This document shows, in pieces, positions 19,349 through 27,881 of a DNA stretch of 44,600 bases (positions are counted from its first letter, which is position 1; the number at the start of each line of letters is the position of its first letter). This stretch comes from Tissierellia bacterium. Lineage in GTDB: Bacteria > Bacillota > Clostridia > Tissierellales > Tissierellaceae. The notes beneath the pieces were generated by a model that was given only the letters and a program-made list of their open reading frames with translations, was not told where the DNA came from and made no database searches. The stretch covers positions 1 to 44,600 of the forward strand of contig JAAYHU010000062.1 of assembly GCA_012735245.1 (NCBI GenBank). Direction: 5' to 3'. Both the position numbers and the translations under genes were made by a program.

Positions 19349-20014
19349 ATGAGTTTATTGAGATTGGAAAACGTAAGTAAAACCTACATTACTGGAGATT
19401 TAAAAGTAGAGGCCTTAAAATCTGTAAATCTTGAAATAGAAAAGGGATATTTCTACGCCATAATAGGCAAATCAGGTTCAGGAAAATCCACCTTGCTCCA
19501 TATATTAGGAGCCCTAGATAGGCCAACAGAAGGGAAACTATACTTAGAAGGAGAATCTGTATTTGATAAAACTGATAAGGAGATTACCATATTAAGAAGA
19601 AGGAGAATTGGATTTGTATTCCAGGCTTACAACCTATTACCAGAACATACTGTGCTGGAAAATATACTGATGCCTGCCCACTTAGACGGGAAAAAACCTG
19701 ATGAAAATAGGCTAAAGGAAATAATATCTGCCTTGGATATAGAAGATAAACTGGCCTATTATCCAGACGAGTTGTCTGGTGGTCAAAGACAGAGGGTGGC
19801 CATAGCAAGGGCATTAATCACTAACCCAGCCATAATCTTAGCAGATGAGCCTACAGGAAACTTAGATGAAAAAACTGGCCAAGAGGTTATAGATTTAATT
19901 AAACAATCTGCAGAAATGTTTAACCAAACTATTGTCTTAGTCACCCATGACATGGACATAGCAAAACAGGCAGATAGGATAATTCGCATTGTAGACGGAA
20001 GGATAATGAACTAA
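19349..20014 (+). CDS. ABC transporter ATP-binding protein (MacB/LolD/SalX type)
   Basis: 221 residues, typical for this group. Visible motifs are the Walker A IGKSGSGKSTLLHILGALDR, the Q-loop GFVFQAYNLLPEHT, the signature LSGGQRQRVAIARAL, the Walker B IILADEPTGNLD, and the switch His in LVTHDMD. The EPTGNLD and NLLPEHT blocks are diagnostic of ATPases that pair with FtsX-type permeases. The ATG has GGGGTG six bases upstream and starts ten bases after the permease stop. It should sit as a dimer on the cytoplasmic face of that permease. A clear terminator follows. Confidence 0.95.
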   Translation: MSLLRLENVSKTYITGDLKVEALKSVNLEIEKGYFYAIIGKSGSGKSTLLHILGALDRPTEGKLYLEGESVFDKTDKEITILRRRRIGFVFQAYNLLPEHTVLENILMPAHLDGKKPDENRLKEIISALDIEDKLAYYPDELSGGQRQRVAIARALITNPAIILADEPTGNLDEKTGQEVIDLIKQSAEMFNQTIVLVTHDMDIAKQADRIIRIVDGRIMN

Positions 20015-20022
20015 CTTGAGGA

Positions 20023-20052
20023 GGGAGATGACAACAGTCGTCTCCCTTTTAA
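20023..20052 (+). terminator. Rho-independent terminator of the ABC transporter unit
   Basis: GGGAGATGAC (20023-20032) pairs with GTCGTCTCCC (20037-20046), with one T-G pair, across a 4-base loop. A TTTT run follows. Confidence 0.88.
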
Positions 20053-20062
20053 TCTCTCTTAT

Positions 20063-20091
20063 TTGACAATCCTTGAAATAACAAATAATAT
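20063..20091 (+). promoter_or_regulatory. Promoter of the MBL-fold hydrolase gene
   Basis: A perfect TTGACA (20063-20068), a 17-base spacer and TAATAT (20086-20091). Transcription would start near 20098, only about three bases before the ATG at 20101. This supports the downstream TTG at 20122 as the real start. Confidence 0.6.
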
Positions 20092-20121
20092 ATATATAAT
20101 ATGGAAAAAGAGGTGAAAAAC

Positions 20122-21093
20122 TTGGTAACTAAGGTATATGAAGATATCTTTATGATAAATGTGGTCCTGCCTAATAAGCCGTTGAAGGCTATAAATGTCT
20201 ATGTAATAAAAGGTGAAGATAAGTCTTTAATAATTGATACAGGATTTAATCAAAAAGAATGTATAGATTCCCTTTTCAAGGGTTTGAATGAATTAAATGT
20301 AGATATAAAGGATACTGACCTATTTATTACCCACCTACATTCAGACCATTCTGGCATGGCTGGTATATTTAAGGATGCAGGAGTCAAAGTCTATGCTGGG
20401 GAAGTAGATGGAAGATATATTAACAAAATGACATCCCTATCCTATTGGGAGAGATTTGAGGATTCTAAAGTATTGTTAGATTTGGAAAAGGATAAGGTTA
20501 CCTTTACGGAACATCCAGGATATAAGTATTGTTTAAGGGAGCCTATAGAGTTTACCTATGTTAAAGAAGGGCAGGGAATTCAAGTAGGCCAATATTTCTT
20601 TGAGGTAATAGATATTCCAGGCCATACTCCTGGCCATATTGGCTTGTATGAGAGAAAACACAAGCTATTCTTCTGCGGTGACCATGTGCTAGATAAGATT
20701 ACTCCAAATATAGGATATTGGGGAACTGAAGACAATATCTTAGCAGTATACTTTAACAGCTTGGCCAAAATCTATTCCTTTGACATAGATATCCTATTTC
20801 CAGCCCATAGAAATATTATAAAGGACCATACTAGAAGAATAAATGAGCTTATGATCCATCATAAGGAAAGGCTCGATGAAATTCTTAATATACTTCAAAA
20901 GGGAGAGTTATCAGCCAGAGATGTGGCCAGCAAAATGAAATGGAGCATCAGGGCAAAGGCTTGGGAAGATTTTCCCAATGCTCAAAAATGGTTTGCAGCC
21001 AGTGAGGCCATGTCCCATTTAGAGCATCTATATTATAGTGGAAAAGTGGATAAAAGATTATCTGAAGGTAAATGGTTATATAAATTAAAATAA
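20122..21093 (+). CDS. MBL-fold (metallo-beta-lactamase superfamily) hydrolase with C-terminal helical/winged domain
   Basis: 323 residues from the TTG at 20122. The zinc-binding signature HLHSDH falls at H71, H73, D75 and H76. Further metal ligands are expected at the GHTPGH block, at FFCGDH and at LFPAHR. Residues ~240-323 form a helical extension of the kind seen in glyoxalase II-like and RNase Z-like hydrolases of Firmicutes. I prefer the TTG because GAGGTG sits about six bases before it, the protein then begins where relatives begin, and the upstream in-frame ATG (20101) would be almost leaderless. Substrate unknown; thioester, lactone and phosphodiester hydrolysis are all possible. Confidence 0.85.
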   Translation: MVTKVYEDIFMINVVLPNKPLKAINVYVIKGEDKSLIIDTGFNQKECIDSLFKGLNELNVDIKDTDLFITHLHSDHSGMAGIFKDAGVKVYAGEVDGRYINKMTSLSYWERFEDSKVLLDLEKDKVTFTEHPGYKYCLREPIEFTYVKEGQGIQVGQYFFEVIDIPGHTPGHIGLYERKHKLFFCGDHVLDKITPNIGYWGTEDNILAVYFNSLAKIYSFDIDILFPAHRNIIKDHTRRINELMIHHKERLDEILNILQKGELSARDVASKMKWSIRAKAWEDFPNAQKWFAASEAMSHLEHLYYSGKVDKRLSEGKWLYKLK

Positions 21094-21099
21094 CATACT

Positions 21100-21156
21100 C
21101 CTCTCCTAAAACCATATACATTTATTATAAGGGTTTTGGGAGAGGATTTTTTTGTG
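21100..21156 (+). terminator. Strong hairpin with T-run that also covers the next gene's ribosome binding site
   Basis: CCTCTCCTAAAACC (21100-21113) pairs with GGTTTTGGGAGAGG (21132-21145), allowing one T-G pair, with an 18-base loop. A run of seven T residues follows and runs directly into the GTG start at 21154. It looks like a terminator for the MBL gene, yet its 3' arm holds the GAGAGG that would recruit ribosomes for the zincin gene. Confidence 0.75.
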
Positions 21157-22086
21157 AAAATCAATATTGATGGAATTAAAGCCTTAGGGGAAGTTTTAGA
21201 AGAAGGAATTAACTATGAAAAACTAAAAAGGCTAGTGAAAACTAAAAGCATAAGCAAATTCATAGATCATGAAAGGGCTCTAGACAGAAAGATAGATAAG
21301 TACATCCTAGTGGAAGAAATAATAAAATTAAAAATCCACAAGGACTATAAGGATAAATTCTATTTATATATCTTAAGGGAGAATTTATCTAGGCTCAATG
21401 AGGAATTAGAAAATATTACATTAAAGGAAGAAAAAATCATCAATGAAGCCTTAAGCAAGGTTTATAAGATATTGCCAGAATACATAAATATTTGTCCAAA
21501 GATCTATCTATATGGTGGAGGTACAGATGGAGGCTTTAGCCTGTATGGAAAGGAAATCTATATAAACTATATTAAATACCTTGGTAATATTGAGGAATTC
21601 ATAAAAGTAATTAGCCATGAATTATTCCATTGCAGAAGTATTCCTCTAAAAAACAAACTAAGAAATTATTTTCAGTTAAATCTTAGAAAAAGGTATTTAT
21701 ATGAAGTATTAGGAAAAATCTTTGAAGAAGGAATTGCTTTACTCATACAGCATGGCAATGTTTTAAGAAAGGATGATCCAGTAGGTAGTATTACTAGGGA
21801 AAAGCTAAGCCTAGTGGATTTAGAATTTAAAAAACTTAATACCTTATTAGCAGAAATAAAAGATGAAGATATTGAGTACATAAATATAAAGACTATTGAT
21901 TATTACACCCTAGGCTATTATATGGTGACCTTTCTTTATGGTTATTACAACAGGGAAATCCTGCTGCCCTGGATGCTAGACCTGGACTATAAACCTTTAA
22001 TTAAATCTTTTATATTGGGAAACAGGGAGAAAGAAAATTGTATTAGATTTTCGAAAGATATAGAAATTTGGCTAATGAATTTATAA
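21154..22086 (+). CDS. Putative zinc metallopeptidase-like protein (HExxH zincin)
   Basis: 310 residues, no signal peptide, family not recognised by name. The central part carries VISHELFHC with H155-E156-xx-H159, the HExxH zinc motif. EEGIALLIQHG follows about 32 residues later, where E191 or E192 could be the third zinc ligand; that spacing is typical of gluzincin-like peptidases. The N-terminal ~110 residues are charged and helical. I chose GTG at 21154; a TTG at 21136 is in frame but lies inside the hairpin stem. GAGAGG lies seven bases before the GTG. Actual peptidase activity is inference from the motif. Confidence 0.65.
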   Translation: MKINIDGIKALGEVLEEGINYEKLKRLVKTKSISKFIDHERALDRKIDKYILVEEIIKLKIHKDYKDKFYLYILRENLSRLNEELENITLKEEKIINEALSKVYKILPEYINICPKIYLYGGGTDGGFSLYGKEIYINYIKYLGNIEEFIKVISHELFHCRSIPLKNKLRNYFQLNLRKRYLYEVLGKIFEEGIALLIQHGNVLRKDDPVGSITREKLSLVDLEFKKLNTLLAEIKDEDIEYINIKTIDYYTLGYYMVTFLYGYYNREILLPWMLDLDYKPLIKSFILGNREKENCIRFSKDIEIWLMNL

Positions 22087-22148
22087 AATTATCACCAACT
22101 TCTTAGTTCTGCATATTTTATAGTAATGAATGAATTAAAGGGGTTGAT

Positions 22149-22766
22149 ATGATGAGTGGAACTGATTTATTTGTTTCTATAAAGACATATAAATTAGATA
22201 TGCCCAAGCTAGAGATTTATTATCCTCAAATTTACGGATTGAAAAATATATATGTACAAGATAAAATCAATAATACTATTTTAGAAGCCATTTATGAGCA
22301 ATTAAGGGAGCAGGGCTATTATGATAATGAGGAAACGGAAATTACAGGTACATGGGAGCTAAAAAATAATAGCAAGGGTATATTGTCATTGACCTTGATA
22401 AACTATGCTTTCTCTGGAGGTGCCCATGGTTTAACTAAGGTAAAGGGATTAACCTTTGATCTTGGGACTGGAAAAAAATATGAACTACATGAATTGTTTA
22501 AATCTAAATCCGATTATGTAATGGTATTATCGGAAAAAATCAAAAAACAGATTAAGGAAAGGGACATACCTGTTTTAGGTGAATTTAATAAAATTAGGAT
22601 TGATCAAGATTATTATATAGCAGATCTTTCCCTTGTCATATTTTTCCAATTGTATGAAATAACTCCCTATGTCTATGGCATACCATATTTTCCAATCTCC
22701 ATATATGAAATAGAAGACATAATAGATGACAATGGGCCCTTGGGAAAGATGTTAACGAAAATTTAA
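22149..22766 (+). CDS. DUF3298-like protein
   Basis: 205 residues. The block SLTLINYAFSGGAHGLTKVK with its SGGAHG core, followed by LTFDLGTGKKYELHELF, is characteristic of the DUF3298/PdaC-RsiV C-terminal domain. In known proteins this domain sits outside the cell near peptidoglycan-acting enzymes. Here there is no signal peptide or membrane segment, so location is uncertain. The N-terminal ~60 residues (YPQIYGLKNIYVQDKINNTI) fit the DUF4163-like partner region that usually precedes it. The ATG follows AGGGGTTGAT. A terminator directly follows the stop codon. Confidence 0.72.
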   Translation: MMSGTDLFVSIKTYKLDMPKLEIYYPQIYGLKNIYVQDKINNTILEAIYEQLREQGYYDNEETEITGTWELKNNSKGILSLTLINYAFSGGAHGLTKVKGLTFDLGTGKKYELHELFKSKSDYVMVLSEKIKKQIKERDIPVLGEFNKIRIDQDYYIADLSLVIFFQLYEITPYVYGIPYFPISIYEIEDIIDDNGPLGKMLTKI

Positions 22767-22791
22767 ACCAGCTTAGGCTGGTTTATTTTGT
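22765..22791 (+). terminator. Rho-independent terminator after the DUF3298-like gene
   Basis: AAACCAGC (22765-22772), loop TTAG, GCTGGTTT (22777-22784), then ATTTTG. It overlaps the stop codon. Confidence 0.82.
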
Positions 22792-22817
22792 AAATCAATA
22801 TATTTCTATGATATAAT
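22788..22817 (+). promoter_or_regulatory. Likely promoter of the SbcD/SbcC-like operon
   Basis: TTGTAA (about 22788-22793), an 18-base spacer and TATAAT (22812-22817), roughly 30 bases before the TTG start. The -10 is perfect; the -35 matches four of six. Confidence 0.45.
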
Positions 22818-22846
22818 TTTAATATCTTAAATAGGGGGTAATAGAA

Positions 22847-23932
22847 TTGATTAGATTTATTCATACAGGGGATATACACCTGGGATTGAAGTTCAACAAT
22901 GTCTCCTTTGATAGGGAAAAGGCAATTGCTCGAAGGAGAGAAATATGGAATACCTTTGAAAGAATAATTCAATATGCAAAGGAAAAAGAAGTTGACTTTT
23001 TATTTATTGCAGGAGATTTATTTGAAGAAGCCTATTTTACCATTGGAGATATAACCAGGGTAAGAGACAATTTTAAATCTATTGAAAATGTAAATATAAT
23101 CATATCTGCAGGGAACCATGATTATAGGGGAAGAAAATCTCTTTATGATAGAATTCAGTGGTCTAGCAATGTGACCATCTTTGGAGGACAGGCTATAGGA
23201 AAAAAGGACTTCCCAGACCTAAATACTGTTGTTTATGGATATAGCTGGGAAACTAAGGAGATTTATGATAAGGAGCTTTTTAAGAACTTTATAGACATTG
23301 ATAATACTAAAAATAATATCTTAGTATTACATGGGGATATAAGCCATAACTCTAACTACCTACCCCTTAGCTTACAGGAATTAAAAGACTTGAATATGGA
23401 CTATATAGCCTTAGGCCATATACATAAACCTCAGATTTTGGCAGATAATATAGCTTATTGTGGCTGCCCTGAACCATTGGACTTTGGTGAAGAAGGAGAA
23501 AGGGGGATAATTGAAGGTACCATTATAAATAAAAGAGTAGATATAAAGTTTCTTCCCTTTAGCAGAAGAAAGTTCATTGTAACAGAAATAGAAGTAAATG
23601 AAAATATGAACTATCTTGAAATAGTAGAAAGGATAAAAAACATTCCAGAGGGCAACCGAGACAAGGACTTTTATAGGATAACTTTAAAGGGCTATATTAG
23701 TAGAAGTATTGATATGGCCAATATAATTAAGGATTTGGAAGAAAGTTTCTACCATATAGAGCTAATAGACAAGACTATTTGGGATTATGATTTAGAAAGT
23801 TTAGAAGAGGAAAATAAAGACAATATTATTTACCATTATATAAGGACTATGAAGGAAAAGGGCTTAGATGACCCTGTGGTGAAAAGGGCCTTGTACCTAG
23901 GCCTAGAAGTCCTGTTAAAGGGGAGAGAATAG
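22847..23932 (+). CDS. DNA repair exonuclease SbcD-like metallophosphoesterase (YhaO type)
   Basis: 361 residues. The metallophosphoesterase motifs appear in order: GDIHLG, AGDLF, SAGNHDYRG, VLHGDIS and ALGHIHKP, which together hold two Mn ions in SbcD/Mre11 nucleases. A C-terminal ~110-residue cap follows. The start is TTG with a GGGGG run eight bases upstream. The next gene, an SbcC-like ATPase, begins one base after the stop, so the two should form a complex. The closest described pair is YhaO/YhaN of Bacillus, and the membrane segments in the partner support this over canonical SbcCD. Confidence 0.88.
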   Translation: MIRFIHTGDIHLGLKFNNVSFDREKAIARRREIWNTFERIIQYAKEKEVDFLFIAGDLFEEAYFTIGDITRVRDNFKSIENVNIIISAGNHDYRGRKSLYDRIQWSSNVTIFGGQAIGKKDFPDLNTVVYGYSWETKEIYDKELFKNFIDIDNTKNNILVLHGDISHNSNYLPLSLQELKDLNMDYIALGHIHKPQILADNIAYCGCPEPLDFGEEGERGIIEGTIINKRVDIKFLPFSRRKFIVTEIEVNENMNYLEIVERIKNIPEGNRDKDFYRITLKGYISRSIDMANIIKDLEESFYHIELIDKTIWDYDLESLEEENKDNIIYHYIRTMKEKGLDDPVVKRALYLGLEVLLKGRE

Positions 23933-23933
23933 T

Positions 23934-26366
23934 ATGATTTTAAAGGAATTGAATTTAATAGGCTTTGGTAAATTCAAAAATAAAAACATAAAATTAAAAG
24001 AAGGTATCAACCTAATATATGGAGAAAATGAAGCGGGCAAGTCTACAATACATAGTTTTATCAATGGTATGTTTTATGGATTTTTAAAGCCTAATGTAAG
24101 AACTGCCTTATATGTGGAAGACCATGACAAATACAATCCTTGGGATAAAAGTCGGTATGCTGGAGTCTTAAGCTTTCAGTATAATGACAGGTTGTATAGG
24201 ATAGAAAGGGATTTTACTAAGGGAAGGGAAAGGACCAAGGTATTTGATGAAAAGACAGGAGAAGACATAACCAATAATATAGATAATGGACCCTGCAGGG
24301 TTCTGCAGCCTGGAATTCATTTTTTTGGCTTCAATACAAGGGTCTTCTCCAATACCATTTCCATTAAGCAGTTGGGCTCCAAAACTGAAAAGGATTTAGC
24401 CCAGGAAGTAATAGAAAAACTAATAAACGTTTCCCAGTCCTTAGTTGACGATATATCCATAGATAAGGCTATTTCGGAACTAAAGGGCAGGATGGCTGAA
24501 ATAGGTACTGAACGGGCTCCTACTAAGCCCTATGCTAGAAACCTAAAAGCAATAGAAAGCCTTCAAGAAGAAAGAGACCGAATTCTCTTAGAGAAGGATG
24601 ATTATGAGTTCTATCTAGAGGAAAAGGATAGGTTAAATACTGAACTTCGAAAGGAAGAAGCAAAATTAGAACATTTAAGGGATACTTTGAAGAAACTTGA
24701 AATATATGAAAAGGCAAAGAAGCTTGAAGAAGCAAAGTTGATTCAAGGGGAAATAGAATCATTAGAGAGGACTCTAGATGAATTATCTATTTATAGTCAC
24801 CTATCTATGGAAGACTATAAAGAGGCCATAAGCTTAATAAATTCCATAGAGCATGCAGAAAAGGACTTAAGTGAAAGTGAATCTAAATTAAGGGAAACTG
24901 AAGAAAGATTAAGATCCTTAGAAGATGTTAAAGACCAAAATACTGAAAGTTTAGATGAAATAACAAGAGATTATAACCTTTATGAAGAATTAGAAGTAGA
25001 AAGGAATACTATTATATATGGCAAAGATGAAAATTCTTTAGGGCTTTTGAAAAGGGATTATAATGAATATAATAAGGATGTATCTAAATACGAAAGGATT
25101 CAAATTTTTTCTATTATATTAGGTCTTATCTCCCTAGGGATTATGGCAATACTTCCATCAACTAGACTTTATTTACCTATATTAGCCATTGCTTCGTTAG
25201 TTTTTTGGCAGTATTATAGGCTTAGGGTTAAGAAGCTTAAGGCAGTTATAAAGGACATAAACGGGCAGATTATAGAACTAGAGGAAAAAGAAAGAGAAAG
25301 AAAAACTAGGTTAGAAGAGATTGAAGGAATCCAAGGGGACCTTCTAAGAAAATATGATGTAAAGTCTAAATTGGAATTGAAAAGGTTATTCGATAGGCTG
25401 CATATGGAATATTTGGGTAGGGAAAATAATATCCGCTTATATAATGAATATAGTAATGAAAAAAATATATTATTAGATAAGATTGAAAAAGTAAGACTAG
25501 ATATAGAAAACAATTCAGATAGACTGAGAACCATTTTCCAAAAGAATAAGGTAGAAAATCTTGATGAATTTGAAAATGCCTTAGAGAAGAAGTCCCTATA
25601 TGAAAAGCATATAAAGGAATTGGAATCAAAGAAAGAGCTGTTAAATAAGACATTGGGCCAAACAACTTTAGAAGCCTTGATTTTAGAATTAGATAAGGAA
25701 GACATAAGTGGGGATTTTGAAGGCTTAGACAAGGAGCAGGTAAGAGCAGAAATAGATGAATGTACTGAGAGAATTTCAGATTATAAAATTTCCTTGAGCA
25801 GGGTGGAGGAAAATATTAACCTGTTGAGTAAAAACATCTCCAGATTAGTAGAAATAGAGGAAGAACTAGAAAGAAGGAAGGAGTATAAGAAGGAGCTTGA
25901 AAATGAATATAAGGCCTTGGACTTGGCAGCCAGCACCATAGAAAGTATATCTAAGGAAATACATGATGAATTTGCTCCTGATATAAACAATAAGGTAGGC
26001 AGACTAATAGAGAAAATAACCAATGGAAAATATAACAGAATTAGGGTAGATGAGGGATTAAATATTAAAGTGGAAAATCCTGCTACTAAGGAATTGATAA
26101 GCATAAACGATTTGAGCGGTGGTACCATAGACCAATTATATTTTTCCTTAAGGTTTAGCTTAGTTAATTCCATGGTGGAAAACAATTTTCCATTGATTTT
26201 AGACGACTGTTTTATTCAATACGATGATAATAGGCTGAGAAATATCCTGGAGTTTTTAGTAGATATTAGCCATAAAAGACAGATTATCCTATTTACCTGC
26301 CACAATAGGGAAAGGAAGATCTTGGAGGAAATGGATGTAGATTATAATTTTATATCCTTAATGTAA
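23934..26366 (+). CDS. SbcC-like AAA ATPase with coiled coils and a central membrane hairpin (YhaN type)
   Basis: 810 residues. The N-terminus has the SMC/Rad50-type Walker A IYGENEAGKST. Long coiled coils cover ~190-390 and ~430-700. Between them lie two hydrophobic segments (~391-425; FSIILGLISLGIMAILP, then YLPILAIASLVFWQYY). The C-terminus has the ABC signature DLSGGTIDQLYFSLR and Walker B PLILDDCFIQYD. Membrane segments where Rad50/SbcC has its zinc hook suggest the coil apex is anchored in the membrane, as in YhaN. Expected role: ATP-driven partner of the upstream nuclease in DNA end processing; physiological substrate unknown. It begins one base after the nuclease stop. Confidence 0.87.
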   Translation: MILKELNLIGFGKFKNKNIKLKEGINLIYGENEAGKSTIHSFINGMFYGFLKPNVRTALYVEDHDKYNPWDKSRYAGVLSFQYNDRLYRIERDFTKGRERTKVFDEKTGEDITNNIDNGPCRVLQPGIHFFGFNTRVFSNTISIKQLGSKTEKDLAQEVIEKLINVSQSLVDDISIDKAISELKGRMAEIGTERAPTKPYARNLKAIESLQEERDRILLEKDDYEFYLEEKDRLNTELRKEEAKLEHLRDTLKKLEIYEKAKKLEEAKLIQGEIESLERTLDELSIYSHLSMEDYKEAISLINSIEHAEKDLSESESKLRETEERLRSLEDVKDQNTESLDEITRDYNLYEELEVERNTIIYGKDENSLGLLKRDYNEYNKDVSKYERIQIFSIILGLISLGIMAILPSTRLYLPILAIASLVFWQYYRLRVKKLKAVIKDINGQIIELEEKERERKTRLEEIEGIQGDLLRKYDVKSKLELKRLFDRLHMEYLGRENNIRLYNEYSNEKNILLDKIEKVRLDIENNSDRLRTIFQKNKVENLDEFENALEKKSLYEKHIKELESKKELLNKTLGQTTLEALILELDKEDISGDFEGLDKEQVRAEIDECTERISDYKISLSRVEENINLLSKNISRLVEIEEELERRKEYKKELENEYKALDLAASTIESISKEIHDEFAPDINNKVGRLIEKITNGKYNRIRVDEGLNIKVENPATKELISINDLSGGTIDQLYFSLRFSLVNSMVENNFPLILDDCFIQYDDNRLRNILEFLVDISHKRQIILFTCHNRERKILEEMDVDYNFISLM

Positions 26367-26446
26367 AGTACTACATTAACTTAAGAAACATTGAAAATAC
26401 AAGGTTTCATTTTAAAGTTCAAGTCTAAGATTAACGAGGTGGTATA

Positions 26447-27130
26447 TTGATTTTTGCTATAGGAGATTTACATTTTGACAGCAGTGGTGAAAAACCAATG
26501 GACGTATTTGGAGATATTTGGTTAAGCCATCAGGAGAGAATAATAGAAAATTGGTATTCAACAATTGGAGAAGATGATTTAGTATTATTAGCAGGAGATA
26601 TTTCATGGGCTTTAAAGATAGATGAGGCCTACGAGGACCTACTAAGGATTGACAAATTGCCAGGAAGAAAAATCATAATAAAGGGAAATCATGACTATTG
26701 GTGGAGCAGTTTAAAAAAACTAAATAATCTAGGCCTAAAGACCATAGACTTTATTCAAAACAACAGCTTTGTATATAAAGATGCTGGCATTGCTGGGACA
26801 AGAGGCTGGTCCTATATAGATGTGGAGGTTATAGACCCTCAAAATGAGAAAATATTTAATAGGGAATTAAATAGGCTGAAACTATCCTTAGAGTCTTTAG
26901 ATGAGAACTTAAAAAAGAAAATAGTCATGCTTCATTATCCTCCCTTTAATTTGGACTCCAGTCCCAATGAATTTGTAGAGATAATGAAGGAATACAAGAT
27001 AGATATATGTATATATGGCCATTTACATGCAGAAGGCCACAGATATATTGTAGAAGGCACCATTGAGGGTATTGAGTTTCACTGTGTATCCAGTGACTAT
27101 ATAAACTTTATACCAAAAAAAATATTATAG
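26447..27130 (+). CDS. Metallophosphoesterase
   Basis: 227 residues. Motifs are GDLHFD near the start, AGDISW, KGNHDYWW, MLHYPPF and YGHLHAEGH, the full calcineurin-like dimetal set. This compact form, with Trp after GDIS and GNHDYW, belongs to a family of uncharacterised cytosolic phosphoesterases common in Firmicutes; the substrate is unknown. The TTG start follows CGAGGTGG at a good distance. An 80-base AT-rich gap with no obvious hairpin separates it from the SbcC-like gene, so it could be co-transcribed with it. nagB follows closely. Confidence 0.85.
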   Translation: MIFAIGDLHFDSSGEKPMDVFGDIWLSHQERIIENWYSTIGEDDLVLLAGDISWALKIDEAYEDLLRIDKLPGRKIIIKGNHDYWWSSLKKLNNLGLKTIDFIQNNSFVYKDAGIAGTRGWSYIDVEVIDPQNEKIFNRELNRLKLSLESLDENLKKKIVMLHYPPFNLDSSPNEFVEIMKEYKIDICIYGHLHAEGHRYIVEGTIEGIEFHCVSSDYINFIPKKIL

Positions 27131-27142
27131 GGGTGAAAAGTG

Positions 27143-27868
27143 ATGAAAATTTTTGTTGAAAAAGACTATGAGGCTATGAGTAAAAAGGCAGCTGAGATTT
27201 TTATTGAGGCGATAAAGGAAAAACCCAATATCATCTTAGGCTTAGCAACAGGCAGCACACCCATTGGCTTGTATAAGGAATTGATTAGGGCTCACAAAGA
27301 AGAAGGTTTGGATTTTTCAAAGGTAACAACCTTTAACTTAGATGAATATATAGGCTTGTCTCCAGATCATCCTAGTAGTTATGAATATTTCATGAGAGAA
27401 GAGCTTTTTAACCATATTAATATACCAAGAGAAAATATCCATATACCTGATGGATTGGCAGAAAATATTGAAGAATACTGCAAAAAATACGAAGAGATGA
27501 TAGACAAGGCAGGAGGTATAGATATTCAGCTTTTAGGCGTTGGGGAAAATGGGCATATAGCCTTTAACGAACCCGATGAATCCCTATCCTTAGGAACCAC
27601 AATAGTAGAATTAACTGAAAATACCATAGAAGTTAATTCGAGATTTTTCCAATCCGTAGAAGAAGTGCCAAGAACAGCCATTTCCATGGGGATAGGCAGC
27701 ATATTAAAGGCTAAAAAGATTGTTCTTCTAGCCAATGGCAAGAGAAAGGCACCGGTTATTAAAAAACTGCTAAGTACAGACAGGGTATCTACAAAATTCC
27801 CAGTATCCTTTTTACTCCTTCACCCTGATGTAACAGTAATCGTTGATGAAGAGGCATATAATGGTTAA
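27143..27868 (+). CDS. nagB: Glucosamine-6-phosphate deaminase
   Basis: 241 residues, the normal family length. It converts glucosamine-6-phosphate to fructose-6-phosphate and ammonia. Signatures include [13 protein letters not shown] (phosphate loop), [11 protein letters not shown] with the catalytic Asp, and [13 protein letters not shown], the family's diagnostic motif. ATG at 27143 is preferred over the GTG one codon upstream, because GGGGTG lies seven bases before the ATG. It starts 12 bases after the metallophosphoesterase stop. No nagA lies beside it, so amino sugar use here may rely on genes elsewhere. Confidence 0.95.
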   Translation: MKIFVEKDYEAMSKKAAEIFIEAIKEKPNIILGLATGSTPIGLYKELIRAHKEEGLDFSKVTTFNLDEYIGLSPDHPSSYEYFMREELFNHINIPRENIHIPDGLAENIEEYCKKYEEMIDKAGGIDIQLLGVGENGHIAFNEPDESLSLGTTIVELTENTIEVNSRFFQSVEEVPRTAISMGIGSILKAKKIVLLANGKRKAPVIKKLLSTDRVSTKFPVSFLLLHPDVTVIVDEEAYNG

Positions 27869-27881
27869 AGGAGCAGGTTAA

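Noticed and set aside
25214-25732. Minus-strand frame of 172 codons opposite the SbcC-like gene
   Set aside because: Ser/Phe-rich mirror of a coiled-coil coding region; typical antisense artefact.
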